DNA of 64,000 bases from Candidatus Planktophila sp. GTDB lineage: Bacteria > Actinomycetota > Actinomycetes > Nanopelagicales > Nanopelagicaceae. The notes beneath the pieces are model-generated. The model was not told the DNA's origin and ran no database searches. It worked only from the letters and a program-made list of their open reading frames with translations. Made by a program: the position numbers and the translations under genes. Shown here one piece after another: positions 28,378-39,262 of the stretch. Within the stretch, counting starts at the first letter, position 1. Every line of letters starts with the position of its first letter. The DNA lies in contig JAUSFN010000001.1 of assembly GCA_030649935.1 (NCBI GenBank), forward strand, positions 1 through 64,000, written 5' to 3'.

Positions 28378-29682
28378 ATGAATCTTAACGACGCCCACTG
28401 GCCCGCGATATTTCGCGGAACAAAACCAGTAGATATTTCTGTCGTTATTCCAGGATCTAAATCCGTTACAAATCGCGCCTTAATCCTGGCGGCCCAAGCC
28501 AATAGCCCATCGACATTGCGACGTCCTCTGGTCTCTCGAGACAGCGAGCTCATGGTTCAAGGCTTACAAGCTCTGGGGATTGGAATCGTCGAGCAGGATG
28601 GGATTGTAAATGGATTACCTGAGTATCAGTTAACCCTTACTCCCGCAGCGATGAGCGGTCCAGCCAGAATTGACGTTGGAAATGCCGGAACAGTAATGCG
28701 TTTTTTACCACCGCTTGCAGCTCTAGCAACTGGTGAAATCTCCTTTGACGGTGATTCACGCTCTCATGAACGACCACTTGCTCCACTCATTAAAGCCCTT
28801 GAACACATCGGTGTTTCAATTGAGCACGAGGGCCGATATGGCTTGCCACTTACACTCCACGGCACAGGCGCAGTCCGCGGCGGGGAAGTCACGATTGATG
28901 CAAGTGCATCTAGTCAGTTCCTATCTGCATTGTTATTAGTTGCTCCGAGTTTTACCGATGGAATTACCGTGACACATAAGGGTGACAAACTTCCGTCGAT
29001 GCCGCATATCGAAATGAGCGTTGCTATGTTACGTGGATTTGGTGCAACGGTTGTTGTTAATGAAGATGCTAATAGTTGGAGAGTTTTGCCTGGCGCACTC
29101 CATGGCTGTGAGTTAGTAGTAGAACCCGATCTTTCAAATGCCGCGCCATTTCTTTCAATTGCCATGCTCTGTGGTGGAAGCATCACAATTGCAGATTGGC
29201 CAGAAGAGACAACACAACCTGGAGATCAATTACGCTCAATTCTTTCTCGAATGGGCGCGCAGATTTCGATGAATGATGCGGGTTTAACGCTGACAGGCAC
29301 AGGAATTATTCATGGAATCGATATTGACTTGCATGACGTTGGTGAACTCACACCATCAATCGCAGCCCTTGCTGTTTTCGCAGATTCTCCGTCGCATCTT
29401 CGCGGAATTGGCCATTTACGTTCGCATGAAACCGATCGTTTAAGTGCATTAACACGTGAAATAAATTCTTTAGGCGGAAATGTTGAGGAACATAAAGACT
29501 CTCTTCATATAACCCCTGCGCCATTGCATGGCGGTGTTTTTCATACCTATGATGATCATCGATTAGCAACGGCGGGGGCTGTGATTGGATTAGTTGTCCC
29601 CGGAATAGAAGTCGAGAATATTGCCACTACTGGTAAAACTCTCCCAGATTTTCCTGGTCTCTGGAAATCACTTCTTGATTGA
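28378..29682 (+). CDS. aroA: 3-phosphoshikimate 1-carboxyvinyltransferase (EPSP synthase)
   Basis: IPGSKSVTNRALILAA, DVGNAGTVMRFLPPLAAL, SASSQFLSALLLVAP, HETDRLSAL, YDDHRLATAGAV. Confidence 0.96.
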   Translation: MNLNDAHWPAIFRGTKPVDISVVIPGSKSVTNRALILAAQANSPSTLRRPLVSRDSELMVQGLQALGIGIVEQDGIVNGLPEYQLTLTPAAMSGPARIDVGNAGTVMRFLPPLAALATGEISFDGDSRSHERPLAPLIKALEHIGVSIEHEGRYGLPLTLHGTGAVRGGEVTIDASASSQFLSALLLVAPSFTDGITVTHKGDKLPSMPHIEMSVAMLRGFGATVVVNEDANSWRVLPGALHGCELVVEPDLSNAAPFLSIAMLCGGSITIADWPEETTQPGDQLRSILSRMGAQISMNDAGLTLTGTGIIHGIDIDLHDVGELTPSIAALAVFADSPSHLRGIGHLRSHETDRLSALTREINSLGGNVEEHKDSLHITPAPLHGGVFHTYDDHRLATAGAVIGLVVPGIEVENIATTGKTLPDFPGLWKSLLD

Positions 29683-29701
29683 GATTGTGAATAAGTAAGC
29701 G

Positions 29702-30724
29702 ATGGTTCCACGCGAATACGATGAGTCCGATGCTCGCATTAGAGCAGCGCGCAGTAGCCGTCCGCGCAGTAAAGATCGTCCACAGCACAACGATGCAATA
29801 TCAGCCTTGGTTACTACCGTTGATAGAGGTCGACAGACATGCATCACCGATAATGGTGTAGTTATTACCGCGATGCGTGCCCGAGAACTCGGTCCAAAGT
29901 CCGTGGTAGTCGGTGATGTTGTTTCTATTGTTGGTGACGTTAGTGGTAAGCAAGGAAGCTTGGCACGCATTGTTGGCGTTCAAGAGAGGCGTAACTCACT
30001 TAGTCGCACCGTTGATGATTCAGCTCAAGTAGAGCGAACAATTGTTGCAAATATTGATCAACTTGTAATCGTAGTCGCCGCTACTAACCCCGAACCACGC
30101 CGAGGATTAATCGATCGTTTCTTGGTTTCAGCTTTTACTGAGGGGATTTCACCTAAGTTAGTAGTTACTAAGACTGATCTTGGCACTGTTCCAGAGTTTT
30201 TATCGGAGTATTCAAAGTTGGGTGTTGAAATTCTGCATATGGCCTTAAAAAGTGAGTCAAGTGAAAGTGATTTAAAAGCCTTACACTCAATGCTCGAAGG
30301 AAAAATCTCTGTTTTAGTTGGCCATTCAGGTGTTGGAAAGTCGACTCTAATAAATGCATTAGTACCTAAAGCTGATCGTTTAACTGGAGATGTAAATGCC
30401 GCTACTGGTCGCGGTCGACATACCTCATCTAGCGCCATCGCTCTTCCACTTGCCGATAGCGATGGATGGATAATCGATACCCCGGGAATCCGAGCCTTTG
30501 GTCTTTCGCATATTGATACACATCGCATAGTCGATGCTTTTACCGATTTATCAGAAGTTGCTGCAAATTGTCTTTCAAACTGCTCGCATTCAGAGAGTTC
30601 TTGCTCACTCGATGCGTGGGCCGCCCCTAATGGCGTCGTGGATCTCGAGCGAACTGCACGTTTAGCAAGCCTGCGCTCATTACTGGCAGTAAAAGAGCAA
30701 CCGATTGAGAGTATTGAGGATTAG
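29702..30724 (+). CDS. rsgA: Ribosome small-subunit-dependent GTPase A
   Basis: Circularly permuted GTPase: VVTKTDL, LVGHSGVGKSTLINAL, GRGRHTSSSA, IIDTPGIRAFGL, plus C-terminal Zn-binding cysteines. Confidence 0.95.
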   Translation: MVPREYDESDARIRAARSSRPRSKDRPQHNDAISALVTTVDRGRQTCITDNGVVITAMRARELGPKSVVVGDVVSIVGDVSGKQGSLARIVGVQERRNSLSRTVDDSAQVERTIVANIDQLVIVVAATNPEPRRGLIDRFLVSAFTEGISPKLVVTKTDLGTVPEFLSEYSKLGVEILHMALKSESSESDLKALHSMLEGKISVLVGHSGVGKSTLINALVPKADRLTGDVNAATGRGRHTSSSAIALPLADSDGWIIDTPGIRAFGLSHIDTHRIVDAFTDLSEVAANCLSNCSHSESSCSLDAWAAPNGVVDLERTARLASLRSLLAVKEQPIESIED

Positions 30725-30736
30725 GATTCAAGCATT

Positions 30737-31546
30737 ATGGTTATGAATTCAGAGCAATACGTCGATGATTTAGCTCTGGCCCATCTGCTCGCAGACATCG
30801 CAGACTCGATTGCGATTGAGAGATATCAAGCTTTGGATTTAGTGATCACAACAAAGCCAGATAACACACCTGTTACCGATGCTGACCGCGCCGTAGAAAC
30901 TGCGATTCGACAAGCAATTGCTACACATCGCCCTGATGATGGACTGCTAGGTGAAGAGTTCGGTAGTGATTTCACCGGAGCAAAGCGCTTTTGGGTAATC
31001 GATCCCATCGACGGCACTCAAAACTTTATGCGAGGTGTACCCACATGGGCATGCCTAATTGCATTAGTTGAAGTTGCAGATGATGGAAGTCAAAGAGTGG
31101 TTGTTGGAGTAGCAAGCGCACCGGCCTTATCGCGTAGGTGGTTTGCTTCACAAGGAAAGGGATCATTTGTCACATTCAACGGAAATACCAAAAAGAATTC
31201 AGTCTCACGCGTGGCATCTTTAACAGATGCATCAATTGCATACTCGGATTTCAAACACTTCGAAGATCGACTTGAAGCATTTCAAAAGATGCTTGCTGCC
31301 GCTTGGCGAACTCGAGGCATGGGTGATTTCTGGTCGCATATGCTAGTCGCAGAAGGTGCAGTTGATGTGGCGATCGAACCTAGCTTGGCTGTATGGGACA
31401 TGGCCGCTTTGGACATAATAGTTCGCGAAGCTGGCGGGGCATTTACGAATGTGAGTGGTAAATCAGGTCCATTCGGGGGTAGTGGAGTGTCAACTAACGG
31501 AATCCTACATAATGCAGTCATTAATGGAATAAATCCGAGCAAATAA
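30737..31546 (+). CDS. hisN: Histidinol-phosphatase/inositol monophosphatase family
   Basis: KPDNTPVTDADRAVE, LGEEFG, FWVIDPIDGTQNFMRGVPTWACLIAL, VWDMAALDIIVREAGG. Confidence 0.9.
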   Translation: MVMNSEQYVDDLALAHLLADIADSIAIERYQALDLVITTKPDNTPVTDADRAVETAIRQAIATHRPDDGLLGEEFGSDFTGAKRFWVIDPIDGTQNFMRGVPTWACLIALVEVADDGSQRVVVGVASAPALSRRWFASQGKGSFVTFNGNTKKNSVSRVASLTDASIAYSDFKHFEDRLEAFQKMLAAAWRTRGMGDFWSHMLVAEGAVDVAIEPSLAVWDMAALDIIVREAGGAFTNVSGKSGPFGGSGVSTNGILHNAVINGINPSK

Positions 31547-31599
31547 GTGCTGTACCTAATGAAAGAGTTTCAGAGGGTTTGGCGGAGAGAAGTGAATCT

Positions 31600-33843
31600 A
31601 TGAGTACAGTGTTAGAGCCAACAACTTTATCGATCGACGGTATGACCTGTTCATCATGCGTGAATACAGTCGAGAAGGCGCTCAATGCTGTAGAAGGCGT
31701 GAGTGCGACTATTAATTTTGCTACTGAGACCGCACACATCTTGGCTCCGGCCGATATGGACATGAAAGAGCTCATTAGAACCGTTGAGAAAGCTGGATAT
31801 AAGGCAGCGCTCTTACAAGATGGTCAATCAATAACGTTGCACAGTAAAAAATCGGCGCGTGCTCTATTTTTTGCCTTTATTTTTGCAGTTCCTGCCGTTG
31901 CGATCTCAATGGTTATGAGTTGGCACCACCAAATTGATATGTGGGTCCTTGATTCTCTCGACTACTTTGGCCTACCTCATCCGCTGTATTCAGCAACGGC
32001 GTGGGTGGTTATTGCTTTAAGCACGCCCGTAGTCCTGTTTGTTGCATGGCCGATTCACCGAGCCGCACTTCGCAATTTGAAACATCCGACTATGGATAAT
32101 TTGATGTCACTCGGTTCACTGTCGGCCTTTGCCTGGTCAATTTATGCAAACTCAACTGGCGAAGGCGATGTATATACCGAAGTTGCTGCAGGAGTTCTCT
32201 TCTTCGTAATTCTCGGCCGCTACTTAGAAACGCGCGCCAAGTCGCGCGCAGGTGCAGCACTCTCCTCACTTCTAGCCCTTGGTAGTAAAGAGGTAACGAT
32301 AATTCGAGAAGGATTGCCTGTAATTATTCCAATTGATGAACTCGAAATCGGTGATGAGTTCGAAGCACTTCCGGGGGCACGCATTGCAACGGATGGAATT
32401 GTCATTAAAGGTGAAAGTGCAGTCGACAACTCAATGCTTACAGGTGAATCGAAACCAGTGGATGTTCGTCCTGGCTCTTTAGTCGTCGGAGCCTCTGTAA
32501 ATCACAATGGACGCTTAATCATACGAGCAACAAGAATTGGCAGCGATACCGAGCTAGCGCGCATCACGGCAATGGTAATCAGTGCTCAAGGCACAAAGGC
32601 TCCTATTCAACGCCTAGCCGATCGAATCAGTGCAGTATTCGTTCCAATTGTGACATTAATGTCAATCGGAACATTTCTTGGTTGGTATTACACCGATCAC
32701 TCACTTACTCGCTCCCTCTCTGTAGCAATCACTGTTTTAGTCATCGCCTGCCCATGCGCACTTGGTTTAGCCACTCCTGTCGCCCTTCTTGTTGCATCTG
32801 GTCGCGGGGCGCAGCGCGGAATAGTTTTACGTGAACCACGAGTTTTAGAGGTTGCTCGTATAGTGGACACTGTTGTATTTGATAAGACTGGAACTCTGAC
32901 GCAGGGGGTAATGAATCTCCAAGAGGTTACGGTCTCTACTACTGCAGGTGCCGTACTGGGAAGCTCTTTTTCTGCACTAATGAGCGAGGAAGCAATTCTC
33001 TCGTCGGCTTTAGCTATTGAAACTCAGAACTCTCACCCAGTCGCCCTGGCAATTGTGCGATATGCACTTGGGAAAGGCGCGCGCTCCTACGAGGTTAGTG
33101 AGTTTGCCGTAACGCCAGGTTCTGGTGCTGCCGGTCGAGTACACATCGGAGATCACTCTCCGGTTGTACTCATTGGTTCACCCGCTGCCGTTGCACATAG
33201 CAGCACTGATTTTCACCCCGAAATAAAATTAGCTATCGCGCGAGGACAAGAGGCTGGACTTACAGTTTCAGTTCTTGCTTGGGACGGTGTTGCTTTAGCG
33301 GTATTTACCGTGGGCGATCAATTAAAAGAAGATGCCGCAGCAACGGTTACGGCTCTGCGCGAAATGGGAATAACACCCTGGCTCGTGACTGGGGACAGCG
33401 CACAAGTCGCCGCTTCAGTTGCAACAACTGTAGGAATTGATAGCGCCCACGTTGTTTCTTCGGCACTGCCTGAAACGAAGCATGAAATAGTTGAGCGGTT
33501 TAAATCAGAGGGACGTTGCGTTTTAATGATCGGCGATGGCATCAACGATGCTGCAGCGCTAACGGCCGCTAATTTATCAATGGCAATGGGAACAGGCACT
33601 GATACTGCGATTTCATCGGCCGATATAACTCTTATGAACTCTGGCCTGGGCAGTGTTATTGACGCACTTAAGTTAGCTAAGAAGACGTTAAGGATCATCC
33701 ATTTGAATATGGGCTGGGCTTTAATCTATAACGTGATTGGCCTGCCAATAGCCGCGCTCGGTTTACTTCGACCAATTTACGCCGCTGGCGCTATGGCTTT
33801 GTCTTCTCTCTTTGTAGTAACAAACTCACTTCGAATTAAATAA
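31600..33843 (+). CDS. Copper-type heavy-metal translocating P-type ATPase
   Basis: N-terminal HMA MTCSSCV, CPC motif IACPCALGLATPVALL, DKTGTLTQG, GDGINDAAAL. ATG at 31600 is a likely start (track 31579). Confidence 0.94.
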   Translation: MSTVLEPTTLSIDGMTCSSCVNTVEKALNAVEGVSATINFATETAHILAPADMDMKELIRTVEKAGYKAALLQDGQSITLHSKKSARALFFAFIFAVPAVAISMVMSWHHQIDMWVLDSLDYFGLPHPLYSATAWVVIALSTPVVLFVAWPIHRAALRNLKHPTMDNLMSLGSLSAFAWSIYANSTGEGDVYTEVAAGVLFFVILGRYLETRAKSRAGAALSSLLALGSKEVTIIREGLPVIIPIDELEIGDEFEALPGARIATDGIVIKGESAVDNSMLTGESKPVDVRPGSLVVGASVNHNGRLIIRATRIGSDTELARITAMVISAQGTKAPIQRLADRISAVFVPIVTLMSIGTFLGWYYTDHSLTRSLSVAITVLVIACPCALGLATPVALLVASGRGAQRGIVLREPRVLEVARIVDTVVFDKTGTLTQGVMNLQEVTVSTTAGAVLGSSFSALMSEEAILSSALAIETQNSHPVALAIVRYALGKGARSYEVSEFAVTPGSGAAGRVHIGDHSPVVLIGSPAAVAHSSTDFHPEIKLAIARGQEAGLTVSVLAWDGVALAVFTVGDQLKEDAAATVTALREMGITPWLVTGDSAQVAASVATTVGIDSAHVVSSALPETKHEIVERFKSEGRCVLMIGDGINDAAALTAANLSMAMGTGTDTAISSADITLMNSGLGSVIDALKLAKKTLRIIHLNMGWALIYNVIGLPIAALGLLRPIYAAGAMALSSLFVVTNSLRIK

Positions 33844-34683
33844 TTATTTAAGTATCACGTTCTTTGTGTCTTGTGCAACGAGTGATCCATCTTTTGCTGA
33901 ATACTCCATTGCAAAAAATTGATAGGTGCCTGGTTTGAGATTTTCAATTGAGACGCTCCAGGGTTTCCACGCTGGTGCCGCCTCTAACGCCGTTGTTGAC
34001 CCCTGTTGTATTAAAACTCCATCTTTGAATACTTTCCAAACGACGTTAGCCTCAAAAGTCGAAGCCATTCCATTAAGTGTGAATCCCTTAGCGGCAACGC
34101 TCTGATTCTCAGCCGGTGAGGTAATCCAAATCGGTGCAAGTACTTCGTATGTGAGGCCTCGCGAGAAAGGTTGAGTTGCATCCATGTGACCTGCAAGGGA
34201 TTCTATTTTCTTTCCATCGACTGTGAGCGAAATTTTCTTAACTGTCGTGTCCGCGGCTGTTGCTGTCCAGATCAATTGAGCAATGGCTAATGATTCTGCT
34301 TCGCTTCCAAGATTGAGTTTAGGGAAGGACAGATCAACTATTGCTAAATCGCCACTTATGGTTACGGAATTTATAGTCGTGCCTAAAGGCCAGAGTGAGA
34401 CATAATCAGAATCAGTGGGTTGTTGTGAAACAAGTTGTCGCAAGGCGGCAGTAATCGCATCTGGGGCCGGATTAGCTCTTACAAACTCACGGTAAAGACG
34501 GAACCCTCTGGAAGTATCGGCTACCCAATACTGAGCCAATGCCTTTGTACTTATTGTTGAAGATGCTGAAGGAGTTGGAGTGAAATCATTAGATGGCATT
34601 GAAGACTGACCACATCCGCTAAGGCCAAGTGAGATTATGACCCCAGCAATTGCAGCTAACATTAAAACTCTTCGATTCTTCAT
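33844..34683 (-). CDS. Lipoprotein with GerMN and Gmad2-like domains
   Basis: Lipobox LSGCG; TTINSVTISGDLAIVDLSFPKL (GerMN); APIWITSPAENQSV..FTLNGMASTFEANVVWKVF (Gmad2). Confidence 0.75.
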   Translation of the reverse strand: MKNRRVLMLAAIAGVIISLGLSGCGQSSMPSNDFTPTPSASSTISTKALAQYWVADTSRGFRLYREFVRANPAPDAITAALRQLVSQQPTDSDYVSLWPLGTTINSVTISGDLAIVDLSFPKLNLGSEAESLAIAQLIWTATAADTTVKKISLTVDGKKIESLAGHMDATQPFSRGLTYEVLAPIWITSPAENQSVAAKGFTLNGMASTFEANVVWKVFKDGVLIQQGSTTALEAAPAWKPWSVSIENLKPGTYQFFAMEYSAKDGSLVAQDTKNVILK

Positions 34684-34898
34684 AATCCCATTCTCCCTCT
34701 TACTGCGGCTTTTAGGTCAAGAGATTGTAGGGAGATCTCTCATCGCCCAACGAGCAACAAAAAAGCGCTCACTACCTGGCACGATAAAACGCGCTTAATG
34801 CACTGGAAAGAGAAAATCTCGCAAGTGGAGAAGCGGAGAAATTTTACAAAACACAAATTTCGTAGCAATCCACTGCGAGATTTTCGATCTCTTCGATT

Positions 34899-34975
<77 letters not shown>

Positions 34976-35107
34976 TCGGTATCGGCAATCTTAGGCGTTG
35001 AATAGGTAAAGACCAAATCCATGAATCAATACCCATGGAAATGCTCTTTATCTCGCACTCTTTTTAGAAGATATTTGGCTTTAGTTGATATTTAAACCAT
35101 CACTTTT

Positions 35108-37945
35108 TTATTTCTTTACTTGTGCAGCGATTGCAGCAGCGATTGCAGATTTCAATCGATCCTGTGCTCGTCCATATGCAGCGAAGTCACCAATTGCAAG
35201 GGCCGCTTGTCCATCTGCCAATGCTTGCTTGGCAGATGCAAGTGCACTAGCCAAAGTGTCATTGGTTGTTCCACTCGTCGTCGGTGTTCCTCCTGAGGAA
35301 GTTGTACCGGAGTTACCACCGAATACTTGATCAAGTGCTCCCTTTAAAGTGTCGTCATATCCGATTTGATCTCCGAAGGAGACAAGTACTTTTTGGAGTA
35401 ATGGATACGCCGCCGAGTTTGCGGTAGCGCGAACGTAAACCGGTTGTACGTACAGTAATCCTCCACCAACTGGAAGCGTGAGCAGGTTACCTAGAACTAC
35501 ATCAGAGCCGCCTCGACGAAGTAGCGAGAGGGAGTTTGCAACTTCAGGCTTAGCTTCAAAATTAGATGCCACTTGTGAAGGGCCTGCGATGTTTGTGCTG
35601 CGTGGAAGTTGCAGAACTGTAATTTTGCCATAATCAGGACCCGCATCAGAGTTCACTGCAGCAAATGCTGACAAGTTCTCACGACCACCACGAGGAACAA
35701 ATGGAGTAGTAAGTGCAAACTCCGGCTTTGTATCCCCTGGCATCTGCAGAGTTAAGTAATAAGGAGGCTGGGCTCCTGCATTTGCTCCGAAAGTCGAAGG
35801 GTCGCGAGGTACGCGCCAGAAATCCTGGCCACCATAAAAGGCTGCAGCTGTTTTCACGTGATACTCAGAGAGAATTTCGCGTTGAACACGGAAAATATCC
35901 TCTGGATATCGAATGTGTGAGAGTAACTCCTTTGAAATCTTTGATTTTGCCTGAACGGTACCCGGGAAGGCTTTGCTCCACGTGGCTAAAACAGGGTCTT
36001 TTTCATCCCACTGATACAAAGTGACAGTGCCATCATATGCATCCACAGTTGCCTTTACTGAGTTGCGAATGTAGTTAACTCCTGTATTTCTTTGGGCAGT
36101 TACAGAGGATGAAGTTGCAGTGAGAACATCATTTGTCGCAGCTGAAAGTGAAATCTGCTTTGAATAAGGATAGCCAGCACTTGTTGTGTAGCCATCAATA
36201 ATCCATATTACTTTGCCACCAATTATCGCTGGATATGGATCTCCATCGAGTGTTAGCCATGGTGCAACTTTTGCAACTCTCTCACGAGGGTTACGCTCGA
36301 ATAGGATTTTTGAATCCTTATTAATAAGCGATGACAGTAAGAGTTTTTGCTCTTGGTACTTAAACGCGAAGACCAATTTATTAATCAGCGACCCAACTGG
36401 AACTCCACCGGTACCTGTGTAGGTATAGTTCTTTTGTCCATTAGCAGAAGAGTCATCTGGATAATCAAACTCAACAGGTGAGTCGGTTTTAATGCCACCA
36501 ATAATTGAATAATCAGGAACGTTTTCACCAAAATAAATTCGTGGCTGAAAATCGCCTAGACCCTTAGTTGGTGGCAGATCGCCAACTGCAAAGGAAGGCT
36601 TTCCATCGGCATCACGTGCATTTGCATACGCTGCAACAAATCCAAATCCGTGAGTATAGACAAGGTGATCATTGATCCAATTTCGAGATGGGTTACCAGC
36701 GATATTTAACTCACGAACGGCGACAACAACGTCGCGTTTTACCCCATCAATTGTGTATCGATCAAAATCGAGAGATTCAGGGAAGGCATAGTAAGGCTTA
36801 ATCTGTTGGAGTTGACGGAAAGTTGCAGAAAGGACATTTGGATCCATTAAGCGAATATTTGCAATCGTTGCTGCATCATCTGCAAGTTGTCCAGCCGAAG
36901 CCGTAAGAGTTGCCTGATAATCATTAACCTGTACACCATCTAGTCCATAGGCAGTGCGAGTCGCATCAATATTGCGCTGAATATATGGGGCTTCTTTAGA
37001 TGACTCACTCGGTTTTACCTGGAATTGTTGAATTGCACCTGGGTAGATTCCTGCGATTAAAACCGAAGAGACAACCAGAAGGGCTGTACCGGCTGCCGGT
37101 AGAACCCATGAGCGACGCACTATATTTGCAAAAAATAGTAGTGCGCAAACAACTGCAATTGCCGCCAAAATAGCTTTAGCGGGTAGGAGGGCATTTACAT
37201 CGGTATAGGTGAGCCCTGTGATGAGTTTGCTCTCTTTAAGTGCCAGCGCGTAGCGATCGAACCAGTAAGCCACTGCCTTTAATAAAACAACTCCTCCGAG
37301 TAATACTGAGAGTTGAACGCGTGCAGCAACTGTTGTGCGATCCTCTTGTACTTGTAAACGAATTCCTCCATATAAGTAATGAACAATTGCTGCGGCGATA
37401 ATGGCAAGGATTAATGTTGAAATACCCCATCCAATTAAAGTTTGCCAAAAAGGTAAACGGAATGCGAAGAAGGAAATATCCATATTGAACTGCGCATCGG
37501 TGACTCCAAACGGAGTCGAATTCTTAAATAGTAGCCAAGTCGACCAGACCAACGAACCGGATGTGCCAGCAAAGTAGAAGAGAGCAAGTCCCAAACCAAT
37601 AACAACCCAGCGTTTAATCGGTTCAATTTGCGCGCGATAACGTTCGAGATTATCGGCCTCAACGGTCATTGGTACATAAAGTGGGCGCTTTTTGTAGGCG
37701 ATCACAATATTTAAAAGTATGAGCGTTGCAGTAACTAATCCAGCGACTACAAAGAGCACAACTTTGGTCATTAATACGGTTGACCACACGGTTGTGAAGT
37801 TCACTGATTTAAACCAGAGCCAATCTGCATAGAAACCGCTCATGGAAACAAGGCCGAAACCAATAGCAACCACGATCGCGATTGTTATTTGAAGAGGGCC
37901 AAGTCGACGTTTGAAATTGAATTGGGGGGCTGCATTACTCATCAT
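35108..37945 (-). CDS. UPF0182 family large membrane protein
   Basis: FGLVSMSGFYADWLWFKSVNFTTVWSTVL, NIDATRTAYGLDGV, YTHGFGFVAAYANARDADGKP, YDDTLKGALDQVFGG. Confidence 0.93.
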   Translation of the reverse strand: MMSNAAPQFNFKRRLGPLQITIAIVVAIGFGLVSMSGFYADWLWFKSVNFTTVWSTVLMTKVVLFVVAGLVTATLILLNIVIAYKKRPLYVPMTVEADNLERYRAQIEPIKRWVVIGLGLALFYFAGTSGSLVWSTWLLFKNSTPFGVTDAQFNMDISFFAFRLPFWQTLIGWGISTLILAIIAAAIVHYLYGGIRLQVQEDRTTVAARVQLSVLLGGVVLLKAVAYWFDRYALALKESKLITGLTYTDVNALLPAKAILAAIAVVCALLFFANIVRRSWVLPAAGTALLVVSSVLIAGIYPGAIQQFQVKPSESSKEAPYIQRNIDATRTAYGLDGVQVNDYQATLTASAGQLADDAATIANIRLMDPNVLSATFRQLQQIKPYYAFPESLDFDRYTIDGVKRDVVVAVRELNIAGNPSRNWINDHLVYTHGFGFVAAYANARDADGKPSFAVGDLPPTKGLGDFQPRIYFGENVPDYSIIGGIKTDSPVEFDYPDDSSANGQKNYTYTGTGGVPVGSLINKLVFAFKYQEQKLLLSSLINKDSKILFERNPRERVAKVAPWLTLDGDPYPAIIGGKVIWIIDGYTTSAGYPYSKQISLSAATNDVLTATSSSVTAQRNTGVNYIRNSVKATVDAYDGTVTLYQWDEKDPVLATWSKAFPGTVQAKSKISKELLSHIRYPEDIFRVQREILSEYHVKTAAAFYGGQDFWRVPRDPSTFGANAGAQPPYYLTLQMPGDTKPEFALTTPFVPRGGRENLSAFAAVNSDAGPDYGKITVLQLPRSTNIAGPSQVASNFEAKPEVANSLSLLRRGGSDVVLGNLLTLPVGGGLLYVQPVYVRATANSAAYPLLQKVLVSFGDQIGYDDTLKGALDQVFGGNSGTTSSGGTPTTSGTTNDTLASALASAKQALADGQAALAIGDFAAYGRAQDRLKSAIAAAIAAQVKK

Positions 37946-38061
37946 GGGATAACGCTAGCGCACCAACAGGGAAGCAACTTTCCAGAATTGAAGGCGAATT
38001 AACGTCTTGCGCCAGGCCAGTGTGCCTAGTAGAGAGGCGAGAGGGCGAAAATCAGGCCTGC

Positions 38062-38811
38062 CTACTCCTTAGAGGTTAATGCCTTTAGGGCATCATCAAG
38101 GGTGGCGACGATCACGACTTTCATGCCTTTGGGGACGCTAGTGATCTCGTCGCGATTTCCAAAAGGAGCTAGAAATAACGTAGCACCTGCTTTATAAGCG
38201 GAGTGGATTTTTTCATTAATACCACCTATAGGGCCAACTTTTCCATCGATTGAGATCGTGCCGGATCCTGAAATATGGCGACCACGCAAAATATCTGTGG
38301 GTGTAAGTAACTCAATCACGCCAAGTGCAAAAATCATTCCCCCACTTGGTCCTCCCGTGCGCTTCACATCAAAATTAATATTCTCTTCAATGAGTTGATC
38401 CGAGGTGACCTCGAAATCTGGATGGCGCGAAAGATAACGCAATCCCGCACCTATCGCTTTACTCTGTGAACGAACCATGTCGGCATCGGCGGCCTTTTTC
38501 TCAGATTCAGTAGTTGCACCGGGTGGGTAAATCGCGGCGCGAGGGTAAACCGCCTCATCACTTCGAATCCATGCATAAAGTACTTCTGGACCGACTATCC
38601 AGTTATTAGGGTTAGTTACCCGAACCGACATTAAATCTAACCGTCCAGTGGCTGGATAAGATTTTTGATTTTTAACTGTAATAATTTTTTCGAAGATATT
38701 TTGAGCGTTGCCCGGCATGACAATCACAAAGGGAAGTGGAGCAATAAGGGCTAAGGTAAAGAAGATTCCAAGAATCGCAGTTGCAAAACGGGGAAGCGGT
38801 GAGAAGCGCAC
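38062..38811 (-). CDS. YlbL-like secreted Lon-type (S16) protease-domain protein
   Basis: GGPSGGMIFALGVIELLTPTDILRGRHISGSGTISIDGKVGPIGGINEKIHSAYKAGATLFLAP (S16 Ser/Lys dyad region). Confidence 0.88.
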   Translation of the reverse strand: MRFSPLPRFATAILGIFFTLALIAPLPFVIVMPGNAQNIFEKIITVKNQKSYPATGRLDLMSVRVTNPNNWIVGPEVLYAWIRSDEAVYPRAAIYPPGATTESEKKAADADMVRSQSKAIGAGLRYLSRHPDFEVTSDQLIEENINFDVKRTGGPSGGMIFALGVIELLTPTDILRGRHISGSGTISIDGKVGPIGGINEKIHSAYKAGATLFLAPFGNRDEITSVPKGMKVVIVATLDDALKALTSKE

Positions 38812-38823
38812 TTGAAAAGTTAA

Positions 38824-39069
38824 TTAAGCGCGAGGCTTAGGGCCGGGTTCTATGACCTCGGGCTGAGTGGGATTAGCAGCTGCCTCAACGTCTCGAGCCT
38901 GAGATTGGCGCAAAGACTCTTGAAAACGCTGAAACTGTCCAACAGATCTTTGTGTCGCCTGCTGATACTTACTTTGAAATTTGGAGATCCAGAGAACGTA
39001 GGCAAGTGCTCCCGTAAGTCCAATTGCGGGAACTATCCACCAAATTAAGGCTGTAGCTGCGCTCGACAT
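38824..39069 (-). CDS. Small membrane-anchored protein of unknown function
   Basis: 81 aa, single N-terminal hydrophobic segment, Gln/Arg-rich coil. Confidence 0.55.
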   Translation of the reverse strand: MSSAATALIWWIVPAIGLTGALAYVLWISKFQSKYQQATQRSVGQFQRFQESLRQSQARDVEAAANPTQPEVIEPGPKPRA

Positions 39070-39262
39070 AGGGTCAGCCTACCCTGCCTTTCCAGCGCTC
39101 GCCCTCTTTCCCTTACGCACACGATTGCTCCATGCCTTTCAACGATGCCATGGCCAGAGAGTGTGAGCTTTGAACTTTCTGTGAGCCTACTCGAATATCT
39201 TTAGAGAATTAGCGGGAAGAAAAGGGAGCCCAATTAGGTTATATGGCTGAGAGGATTACCAC